Source of the DNA: a virus | Virus record (IMG/VR): IMGVR_UViG_3300047510_004033 | Span: 1 to 52,473 of that record | Length of the DNA: 52,473 nt | Direction: 5' to 3' (one strand) | In this document: piece after piece, positions 32,654 to 39,222 of the stretch | Position numbering within the stretch: the stretch's first letter is position 1 | How the letters are laid out: every line of letters begins with the position of its first letter | Made by a program: the position numbers and the translations under genes | Notes under the pieces: model-generated | What the model saw: only the letters and a program-made list of their open reading frames with translations | The model's database searches: none | Told to the model about the DNA's origin: nothing

Positions 32654-35353
32654 TTAGGCTGTAGCGATACCCATTACAACAATCTTACATGCAATAGCGG
32701 AGTTGAACACAACTGTGAGCTGTGTTGAGCTGTTGAATGTGATTGATTGTGGGATCACGACTTCGTCGCCAGCATCCACAACTGTTACGTTGCAATACTT
32801 CTGGCCAAGGCCATGGGTAACAACGTGTGTTGTAGCTGAAGCGCCATCATAGAGATGGAACATCTTGGTTGTACCGAAGGTGTTGTCACCCTTAACTGCG
32901 AGGACTTCACCAACTGTAGCTGTTGAAGCTGTACCAACATCACCGAGGTCACCAAGCTTAACTTGACCCATGAGTGTTGAAGGAGCAACAACTGTCCAGG
33001 TGCTACCATCTTTCTGGAGGAGTGACTTATCAGCACCAGCATCAGCACCGTCAACGTTGGTAAGATCGTCGAGGGAAGCTGCGAGGCTGACAGCGCCAGA
33101 AGAAACAGAGAAGAAGTCGCTGCTGAAGCTTGCGACACCCTTAACTGTTGTTGAAGCATCAGCAACAGAAACTGTAGCTGTTGAGCCGGCTACTGCTGTG
33201 GAGATAGCGCCAGAACCCTTAACATCGAATGAACCACCAAGTGATGTGGCGGCTGAGCCGGTATCACCACCAAATGTCATTGAAGAGTTAGCAAGTTGAG
33301 CGTTATCGATACCAGCAGCTTTCACTGTAACCATACCATCAACAGCAACGGCGAAGTCATCGCTTGAGAACTTAGCGACACCGAGAGCTGCTGTTGTAGC
33401 TGTTGCTACTGTGATTACGGCTGTTGAACCTGTGACAGCAACGTCAACACCTTGAGCGGCAACACCGTCAAATGTGATTGTGCCGCCGAGTGACACTGAA
33501 CCTGCTGTGCCTTGATCGCCAGCTAAGCTAACAGCGCTGTTAACAAGCTTAGCATTCTCAATTGAGCCGGCCAACATGGCGTTGGTGACACCGAGAGGAG
33601 CGATAGCAAGTTGTGCAGCTGATGATGTTGAAGCAGCTGAACCGTCAGTTGTCAGTAAGAGACCGCCAGCGGAGTAGAGGTCAAGACCGACTTCGTCAGT
33701 TGGGAGCTCTCTAACACCAGCACCAAGGTTGATGTCAAGAACGTTAGCGTTTTTAGACATACCAACGCCAGCGGTGATCTGACCAGCACCTGTGAACTGA
33801 ACCCAGCTACCTGTACCTGGATAGACATAACCAGTTTCTGTAGCACGATCAAACACGGCCCAACCGTCGACTGGAGCAACACCAGCATCCCATGTGTTAG
33901 CAGCTGTAGCAGTGTAGATCTTATAATCGGTTGTGTTCAAGAAACGGTCGCCTGTTGTAGCTGTTCCTGGCAGTGCGGCACCAACGCTATCAACTGGCTC
34001 TTTCCAGGAAAGACCTGAAGCAACTGAGTCAACATATGACTTGTTTGCAGCATCACCAGCACTTGTTGGAGCGGCCAAGCCTGTCACTTTCTGTGTACCA
34101 CCGAATGAAAGATCACCGGTCATGGTATCGCCAGAAACGTTGACATATGTAGCATCAACGAGAGCTGTGATATCGCCTGTTGTAACGGCTGTTGAAGTTG
34201 TTACACGGCCATAGGCGTCAACAGCAACTTTGCTGAATGCAGCTGAACCAGAGAATGGAACAACAGCGAGGTCAACAAGAATGTCACCAGCGTCTGTACC
34301 GGAACCGTTTGTAACAACAACGCGATCGGCTGTACCAGCAACATCTTTACCGACCATGGTGCCATCAGCCTTACGGATCATGATGCCATCGTCAGATGTG
34401 TTGGCTAAGCTAACAAGTGTTGCGTCAAGTGACAGGGTGATGTTAGCGCTAACGCCTGTGCCTGAGCTAACAGCAATACCGTCAGAACCGACAACTTCGC
34501 GTGTTACAGCTGAACCGTCGCCTGTACGGACGATAATACCTGTTGTTGACAGACCTTCAAGAGCTGCGAGGTCATTTGCGAGGGCGATTGTTGGGTTACC
34601 AGCAACACCGTCAGCATTGGTGATTGACATGCCAGTTGGGACAACGATTTCACGTGAAGCAAATGTGTCAGCGCCTGTTTGAACGAGAATACCTGTTGAT
34701 GTTTTATCAGCAAGGGCATCAAGACCAGCATCATACTTCTGCACGCCTGAATCTGAACCGATTGTGACATCTGTCCAGGTTGAACCGACTAACTTCATTA
34801 ATGAACCGTCGGCGGCGCCTGTGAGATCAACATCACCGAGTTGGTCGAGTGAAACTTGACCAGCTAAACCAGCAACAGTAACATCTTCCCACTTACCTGA
34901 TGTGCTGCTGTACTGGAGTAAGCCTTTGTCGGCAAGACCAGCAACATCAACGTCATCAAGCTCTGAGAGTTGGTTGTTTGAGTTTGAGTAGATAGCTAAC
35001 TTGTTGATAGCATCGGTAAAGCTTGTTGGTGCGCCACCGAGGTCGCTGAATGTGCTGGTGAAACCACCTGCAACGAACGTACCTGTTGATGAAATGCCGG
35101 CGCCGAGTGATGTTTCGACAGCGTCGATTTCAGTCTGAACACCAGTAAGGATTGAAGCATTTGCAACTTTGATCCATGCTGAATCTGTTGAATAATAGAA
35201 GCCAGCACCTTCACCACCAGCACCTGTTTGGTAGATGAAGCGACCAGCTGCGCCTACGGCGAGACCATCAACTGTTGATGTTGTCTCAAGGAACGCGTTC
35301 TGAACGCGGCCTGTACCGTCGGCATTAAAAAGTAAATGACCATTAATTTTCAT
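32654..35353 (-). CDS. Large tail fibre with elevated GC and biased codons
   Basis: An 899-residue protein counted from the ATG at 35353, which has GGAGAA nine bases upstream; an ATG 12 bases earlier overlaps that ribosome site. It starts MKINGHLLFNADGTGRVQNA, then has fibre repeats: LDDVDVAGLADKGLLQYSS-type units (three or four copies), TGIIVRTGDGS-type units, a VAVDAYGRVTTSTAV/GDITALVDATYV unit as in the + strand fibres, GDTMTGDLSFGG with an AANKSYVDS motif, and a C-terminal WTIxH-like module (TTHVVTHGLGQKY ... VIPQSITF). Base composition is clearly richer in G and C than its neighbours, and codon choice is more uniform, suggesting high expression. It probably forms the main long fibre. Confidence 0.82.
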   Translation of the reverse strand: MKINGHLLFNADGTGRVQNAFLETTSTVDGLAVGAAGRFIYQTGAGGEGAGFYYSTDSAWIKVANASILTGVQTEIDAVETSLGAGISSTGTFVAGGFTSTFSDLGGAPTSFTDAINKLAIYSNSNNQLSELDDVDVAGLADKGLLQYSSTSGKWEDVTVAGLAGQVSLDQLGDVDLTGAADGSLMKLVGSTWTDVTIGSDSGVQKYDAGLDALADKTSTGILVQTGADTFASREIVVPTGMSITNADGVAGNPTIALANDLAALEGLSTTGIIVRTGDGSAVTREVVGSDGIAVSSGTGVSANITLSLDATLVSLANTSDDGIMIRKADGTMVGKDVAGTADRVVVTNGSGTDAGDILVDLAVVPFSGSAAFSKVAVDAYGRVTTSTAVTTGDITALVDATYVNVSGDTMTGDLSFGGTQKVTGLAAPTSAGDAANKSYVDSVASGLSWKEPVDSVGAALPGTATTGDRFLNTTDYKIYTATAANTWDAGVAPVDGWAVFDRATETGYVYPGTGSWVQFTGAGQITAGVGMSKNANVLDINLGAGVRELPTDEVGLDLYSAGGLLLTTDGSAASTSSAAQLAIAPLGVTNAMLAGSIENAKLVNSAVSLAGDQGTAGSVSLGGTITFDGVAAQGVDVAVTGSTAVITVATATTAALGVAKFSSDDFAVAVDGMVTVKAAGIDNAQLANSSMTFGGDTGSAATSLGGSFDVKGSGAISTAVAGSTATVSVADASTTVKGVASFSSDFFSVSSGAVSLAASLDDLTNVDGADAGADKSLLQKDGSTWTVVAPSTLMGQVKLGDLGDVGTASTATVGEVLAVKGDNTFGTTKMFHLYDGASATTHVVTHGLGQKYCNVTVVDAGDEVVIPQSITFNSSTQLTVVFNSAIACKIVVMGIATA

Positions 35354-35552
35354 ACTTTTCTCCAATGGTTAATTAAAGATTTAATACAGTAAAATGCATT
35401 TTATGTATTATGGTATTATGCTGACACGATGATGCCGTGTCTTTATATCGTTAGATAACATCTAAAACATGTTGTTATCTAAAAACAAAAGATGAAAGAA
35501 TTTTAGTCTCATCTAAAGATTAAAGATTAAAAGTCATTTCGTCTTGCGTGTA
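35354..35552 (-). promoter_or_regulatory. Long structured 5' leader of the fibre gene
   Basis: From the late box at 35553 to the ATG is about 199 bases, against 28-53 for other genes. It contains two perfect hairpins: TTAGATAACA / TGTTATCTAA (35451-35460 and 35473-35482) and GACACG / CGTGTC (35423-35428 and 35436-35441). No gene is seen in it. The hairpins may stabilise the mRNA or control translation. Confidence 0.5.
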
Positions 35553-35560
35553 TATTTATA
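35553..35560 (-). promoter_or_regulatory. Late promoter, exact TATAAATA (minus strand)
   Basis: TATTTATA on the plus strand, 18 bases after the stop of the DUF5659-like gene. The next downstream gene is the 899-residue fibre. Confidence 0.65.
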
Positions 35561-35578
35561 AGTTGGGAAGGGATTTTA

Positions 35579-35812
35579 TTATATTTGGCGGCGTGTTGCA
35601 GTAGTTAAAGCTTTAATTGCTGAATTAAAGGCAACAGGCTCAACTGCCAAATTTCCTAAGTCATAGTCTTCAATAATTTTTTCGTCAACAGAATCAAACA
35701 CGAAAGTGCCTTTATTTCCGTTCTTTTCTATTCTGTTTAAGTTAAAACCAAGAACTTTAAGAGTTGCGGCTAGCACGATATCTTGTGTATTTACAGTTCT
35801 AATTTTTGTCAT
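35579..35812 (-). CDS. DUF5659-like small protein
   Basis: A 77-residue protein fitting the DUF5659 pattern: a short start (IRTVNTQDIVLAATLKVLG), a central charged turn, a FVFDSVDEKI strand, then NLAVEPVAFNSAIKALTTA. Proteins of this family are small, widespread in phages and bacteria, and uncharacterised; the assignment is from memory of the pattern. It is flanked by a late-promoter-like box with phased T-tracts upstream and an exact late box downstream, so it is probably a single-gene unit. It may regulate or assist the fibre gene it precedes; that is inference from position only. Confidence 0.6.
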   Translation of the reverse strand: MTKIRTVNTQDIVLAATLKVLGFNLNRIEKNGNKGTFVFDSVDEKIIEDYDLGNLAVEPVAFNSAIKALTTATRRQI

Positions 35813-35865
35813 TTCAGTACCTCAGGACCTTTAAATTAAATTTCTTTGGTTTAAGATTCTTCTAT

Positions 35866-35873
35866 TATTTACT
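35866..35873 (-). promoter_or_regulatory. Late-promoter-like box AGTAAATA (minus strand)
   Basis: TATTTACT on the plus strand, 53 bases before the start at 35812. It keeps the TAAATA core and lies directly downstream of the phased A-tracts. Confidence 0.42.
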
Positions 35874-35911
35874 TTTTTTCAATCTTTTTTCAATCTTTTT
35901 TCAATCTTTTT
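35873..35911 (-). repeat. Four phased A-tracts with an 11-bp repeat (GATTGAAAAAA)
   Basis: On the plus strand, T-runs at 35873-35879, 35885-35890, 35896-35901 and 35907-35911 are separated by CAATC, giving an exact 11-base period. A-tracts phased near the helical repeat bend DNA. The array sits immediately upstream of the putative promoter of the gene at 35579. Confidence 0.75.
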
Positions 35912-35931
35912 CTACTTATAATCAACTAAAA

Positions 35932-35944
35932 GTGTGTAACACAC
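35932..35944 (-). terminator. Weak hairpin after the gene at 35950
   Basis: GTGTG / CACAC stem (35932-35936 and 35940-35944) with a 3-base loop; on the minus strand it is followed by TTTTAG. It could end the run of genes coming from the right. Confidence 0.35.
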
Positions 35945-35949
35945 ATGTA

Positions 35950-36549
35950 TTACCCGGTTGTTTCTACGAAAAACTGTAGACGATTCTGCAAGTTCATACC
36001 CAATTTCTTGATAATTGCTGTTGAGCTGCTTGCAGTACCAACAAATCTTGGCGTATTATAATTTTCACGCTGTTGGCGATAATATACTTTGCCAGTTGGA
36101 TCTGTATAAGCAAAAATAATATCACTGCCGGCTTTGTTAAAATCACGCAAATCATCAACTGCTATTCTGCATGAGGTGGTACCAGTCACAGATAATAACT
36201 GATACGCTGCTGGACCGCTGTTGTAGAACCAAATATTTGATGCTTGGGCTGTTTGAAAAGCCACAATCGCCGAGCCATTTTGGTCAAAGGCGCCAGAACA
36301 TGTAATAAGATTTGCGATCGTGCCAGTTGTAGGATAAGTAAAAGCCACAGTTGATGTATTGGTTTTGCGCATTTTAACTTTACCACCATCAATGAATGTT
36401 GTCCAATATTGATATTCACGTCCCTGCGATAGATCGCTGATATTGATCGGTCCAGAGCACACATGTGAAGTAGCAGAATATGCTTGATTCTCAGGCGGTT
36501 TGAAAGTTGATACTCGCGGTGTTGGAGTGATAGCGTTATTTGGAATCAT
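35950..36549 (-). CDS. Unknown structural protein
   Basis: A 199-residue protein counted from the ATG at 36549, one base after the stop of the previous gene and preceded by GGGGAGAG; a longer frame to 36612 would overlap that gene and is rejected. It begins IPNNAITPTPRVSTFKPP and continues as an alternating beta sequence rich in aromatic residues (GREYQYWTTFIDGGKVKMRK, FWFYNSGPAAY-like segments). The layout suggests a beta-propeller or lectin-like surface protein, but no domain can be named with confidence. It is the last gene of the long minus-strand unit starting to the right. Confidence 0.55.
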   Translation of the reverse strand: MIPNNAITPTPRVSTFKPPENQAYSATSHVCSGPINISDLSQGREYQYWTTFIDGGKVKMRKTNTSTVAFTYPTTGTIANLITCSGAFDQNGSAIVAFQTAQASNIWFYNSGPAAYQLLSVTGTTSCRIAVDDLRDFNKAGSDIIFAYTDPTGKVYYRQQRENYNTPRFVGTASSSTAIIKKLGMNLQNRLQFFVETTG

Positions 36550-36550
36550 T

Positions 36551-37471
36551 TTAATCTCTCCCCCACGTTTGGCGGAATGTAATTGAAAAACTATTAGTTG
36601 CTGTTTTTGCAATTGGATTATTCAAAATAATTTGGTACTTACCTATTCCAGAATTTAGGTAAAATCCTTTGATACCACCGCCGACATTGCCATCTTGTGG
36701 TGCGACGACAAAATTTACGTCACGATAGTATGTGCCTGTTGAATACGTTAAGGGAATTGCTGATTGAACACCACCCCCGTTAAGTGGCACAAAAGTACCA
36801 GATGCAACCGTGGCGGTGATATTAGTTAGTGAGGCATCTGTTTGCAAACCATTTAGGAAACAAGCATTTCCGGCAGTATATGAATAACCTGCATTTCCGG
36901 CTGCCAATAATCTTGATGTGTAGGTAAGTGTACTGCCAAGAATTGTAACTGTGCCAGTAGTATCAATCAATGATGGAAAAATCTGCAATCGATAGAAAAT
37001 AGTAAGTTCGTCTTCAGCGGCCACTGGGATAGAAGTTGGTGATCCAAACTCATCAGTGATAAGTGCGCGTGACACGAGCTGTCCAGGGTCTGGTACTAAA
37101 CCAAATCCACCCACACCAACTTCAGTAATATTGCCAACAGCTGAACCAACTGGAAATGTCGCGTTGAATGTCCAATTGCCAGAGTAATCACCGCTTGTGC
37201 CGTCGTTGAAATAACTTGATGATAATTGATTGCCACTATTATCAGCCCGTGCTAAAAAATTTGCAAGTTGTGTGTCATTTGGCGTAACGGGTGTTGTGCC
37301 TGTACCAACTTCTATGAAGGTAAAAACATATCCATAACCAATGGAACCAGACGTGCCGAAGGCGTCAAGACCTTGGTTAAGAATCATATTCTCAAACCAA
37401 GGTGTCTCATTTACGTGGCCATCTTTGTTCTTGACCGCGATCTTATAATATCCCTTCAGACGTCCTTGCAT
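36551..37471 (-). CDS. Putative tail fibre/baseplate protein, paralogue of the next gene upstream
   Basis: A 306-residue protein starting MQGRLKGYYKIAVKNKDG, then ETPWFENMILNQGLD and VGTGTTPVTPNDT. This N-terminal pattern (GxYKxxVxxxDG, ETxWxxNxILxQGLD, then VGTGxxxP) recurs in the gene at 37473 and is frequent in phage fibre or baseplate-associated proteins. A conserved middle motif, GNITEVGVGGFG, followed by RALITDEFGSPTSIPV, is also shared. The C-terminal part differs between the paralogues. The ribosome site is GAGGAT, and the ATG lies one base after the previous stop. Confidence 0.68.
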   Translation of the reverse strand: MQGRLKGYYKIAVKNKDGHVNETPWFENMILNQGLDAFGTSGSIGYGYVFTFIEVGTGTTPVTPNDTQLANFLARADNSGNQLSSSYFNDGTSGDYSGNWTFNATFPVGSAVGNITEVGVGGFGLVPDPGQLVSRALITDEFGSPTSIPVAAEDELTIFYRLQIFPSLIDTTGTVTILGSTLTYTSRLLAAGNAGYSYTAGNACFLNGLQTDASLTNITATVASGTFVPLNGGGVQSAIPLTYSTGTYYRDVNFVVAPQDGNVGGGIKGFYLNSGIGKYQIILNNPIAKTATNSFSITFRQTWGRD

Positions 37472-37472
37472 A

Positions 37473-38366
37473 TTATCCTCGTGCCCATGAAAGCTTCACA
37501 TCAAGTGTAAGCGTTTGTATATTTGTTTTTGGAATCGCGGGGGAGAATGTCATTTGGTAACGATTTAAGCCACCGTAAAGTTGCAAACCGCCAATACCGC
37601 CAGCAGCATTCCACATAGATGGACTAGCAGTAATTGTGCCAACCAACTCACTTGTACCGGCAACATAAGGAGTTACAGAAAATGCATAAGCATAAGAATC
37701 TAAGACTGTACCAGACATATCATTATCAGTAATAGGCGCAATTGCTGCATCATTTTCGTATGAGATACAAACAAAATTGTATTGGGCACTATAGAATTGA
37801 CATGCATAATTAGCCCGTAACAATGCTGATTCATAATTATATGTGCTTGTGCCAATTGTGACTGTCCCTGTACTTGTTGCAGTATCAGGAGTGATTGTTA
37901 AACGATAATATACGGTCAATTGATCCATTGATGTTACGGCAATTGAAACCGGATTTGAATATTGGTCAAGAATTAAGGCACGTGAAAATAGAATTGGTCC
38001 GTTAGCACCAATACCAACTTCTGTGATATTTCCAACTACAGCACCTTGTGCAAATGCAGCATAAATGGTATGTTTTCCTGCATAACTTTCACCCGAACCA
38101 CCATTTTCATAAGAGCCATAAGATTCATTAGTTTCTGTGGCAATTGGTGTTTCAAGAGATGTTTGAGATACGTTTGGCGCAGATGTGCCTGTGCCAACTT
38201 GCATATATCCACCGTAAGCCCCGTCCAAAAATGTACTACCAACATTTTCACCAATCAAATCCAATCCTTGGTCAAGGATAAGATTAGGAATCCAATCTGT
38301 TTCTTTAGTTGTGCCATCAGGAGACTTTACGACGAATTTGTACTCTCCTTTCAAAAAATTTTTCAT
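37473..38366 (-). CDS. Putative tail fibre/baseplate protein, paralogue of the next gene downstream
   Basis: A 297-residue protein starting MKNFLKGEYKFVVKSPDG with ETDWIPNLILDQGLD, VGTGTSAPNVS and the central GNITEVGIGANG / RALILDQYSNPVSIAV block that it shares with the gene at 36551. The two proteins align from end to end, so this is a tandem duplication. A shorter protein at 42639 has a loosely similar opening and may be a distant third member. The start overlaps the stop of the 125-residue repeat protein by four bases, with GGAGA upstream. Confidence 0.68.
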   Translation of the reverse strand: MKNFLKGEYKFVVKSPDGTTKETDWIPNLILDQGLDLIGENVGSTFLDGAYGGYMQVGTGTSAPNVSQTSLETPIATETNESYGSYENGGSGESYAGKHTIYAAFAQGAVVGNITEVGIGANGPILFSRALILDQYSNPVSIAVTSMDQLTVYYRLTITPDTATSTGTVTIGTSTYNYESALLRANYACQFYSAQYNFVCISYENDAAIAPITDNDMSGTVLDSYAYAFSVTPYVAGTSELVGTITASPSMWNAAGGIGGLQLYGGLNRYQMTFSPAIPKTNIQTLTLDVKLSWARG

Positions 38367-38740
38367 GTTAAATCTCCAGAAATAGGAATAGCGTTGTTGA
38401 AGTCTAGTAGTTCTATATCGCCCTGATTATAAGTGATATATGCGATAGTAGTTTCTAATGTGCCCGTTGTTGGTTCTGCATTGTTAAAACTGATAAGCTC
38501 TTCAGTACCTGTATACGAAATGTATGAAATACTAGTTTCTAATGTGCCAGTTGTGGGTTCTGCATTATTGAATGTCATCAACTCTTCTGTTCCCGTGTAT
38601 GACAAATATGTAATACTAGTTTCTAATGTGCCAGTTGTTGGTTCTGCATTGCTAAAACTGATATTGTCAGTCATTGTTGGTAAAAGAAATGATGACACTA
38701 TCGGCGGATTTTGAACTGTTAGATTATCAGTTTCTGCCAA
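38363..38740 (-). CDS. Repeat protein; probably the 3' part of a frameshifted gene
   Basis: A 125-residue frame with three near-identical 28-residue repeats (FNNAEPTTGTLETSI...YTGTEELI) and a fourth degenerate copy. The only candidate starts are a TTG at 38740 with no ribosome site and an ATG 22 codons later. The frame is open further upstream through 38775-38783, where a run of nine T residues lies at the stop of the preceding 149-residue gene. A -1 shift there would fuse the two. It may therefore not be an independent gene but the C-terminal half of a fusion of about 290 residues. Its stop overlaps the next start by four bases. Confidence 0.6.
   Translation of the reverse strand: MAETDNLTVQNPPIVSSFLLPTMTDNISFSNAEPTTGTLETSITYLSYTGTEELMTFNNAEPTTGTLETSISYISYTGTEELISFNNAEPTTGTLETTIAYITYNQGDIELLDFNNAIPISGDLT
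38451..38708 (-). repeat. 84-bp tandem repeats (28 residues) in the repeat protein
   Basis: The marker sequence GTTTCTAATGTGCC on the plus strand recurs at 38451, 38535 and 38619, exactly 84 bases apart. The copies are nearly identical, which suggests recent expansion. Confidence 0.85.
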
Positions 38741-38772
38741 TGGATATAGTGCTGAAGTAAAATACGAACTAG

Positions 38773-39222
38773 TTAAAAAAAAACAGCCGGTGGAGGTGGT
38801 TCAGGCGTCGTTGAAGGGAATAATATAAGAACTGCGCGACCATCTTGAGCACCAGCAAATGAAATTTGCACAGTATCTACGTCAACAACTGTTACTTTAT
38901 CTGGAAAAATAATTGCGCCTTCTACGTCATAAACAGTTACTTGTACATTTCGCGTGTTTTGCAGATGTGCTATTGTCCAAACTGCCTCAGCAATTGGTTT
39001 TTCATATGCAAAGCCTTTACAATTGCTAATTGAAAGAACTGATAGGCCAGTTATAACACCACCAGATTTACCTAGAACTTCGCCTTCTGCAATATCAACG
39101 AATTCTAATTGACGCGGACCAGGGCCGCGGCGGACTGGTATTGTTTCTTGAGATGGATTTGTTGTTACGTACGGCCGGCGAGGAAGTTCTTGCTGGACAA
39201 AATTTTCGAATTCGGCAGCCAT
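38773..39222 (-). CDS. Tail protein with one WTIxH module; 5' part of a possible frameshift fusion
   Basis: A 149-residue protein. The N-terminus MAAEFENFVQQELPRRPYV is followed by a short Pro/Arg-rich stretch, a segment EFVDIAEGEVLGKSGG, and one WTIxH module (AVWTIAHLQ ... VTVYDVEGAIIFPDKV ... VQISFAGAQDGRAVLIL). The protein then ends in TPEPPPPAVFF at a T9 run. The Pro-rich end looks like a linker rather than a natural C-terminus, which supports readthrough by -1 frameshift into the repeat protein at 38363. The start overlaps the preceding stop by one base (TAATG). Confidence 0.7.
   Translation of the reverse strand: MAAEFENFVQQELPRRPYVTTNPSQETIPVRRGPGPRQLEFVDIAEGEVLGKSGGVITGLSVLSISNCKGFAYEKPIAEAVWTIAHLQNTRNVQVTVYDVEGAIIFPDKVTVVDVDTVQISFAGAQDGRAVLILFPSTTPEPPPPAVFF
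38775..38783 (-). other. T9 slippery run, candidate -1 frameshift or transcript slippage site
   Basis: On the minus strand the 149-residue gene ends GTT TTT TTT TAA. Slipping back one base gives GTT TTT TTT TTA ACT AGT and leads into the open frame of the 125-residue repeat protein. The slippery heptamer would be T TTT TTT. No ribosome-site start exists for the downstream frame. A homopolymer sequencing error in T9 would give the same picture. Confidence 0.55.

Noticed and set aside
33933-34682. Plus-strand open frames opposite the 899-residue fibre
   Set aside because: They mirror the biased codon use of the fibre gene on the other strand and have no start signals.
32079-35353. Diversity-generating retroelement acting on the fibre or module genes
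   Set aside because: There is no reverse transcriptase in the window and no template/variable repeat pair with adenine-specific differences; the repeats seen are ordinary duplications.
35873-35911. CRISPR-like array
   Set aside because: The units are 11 bases with no spacers, and there are no cas genes; phased A-tracts explain the pattern better.
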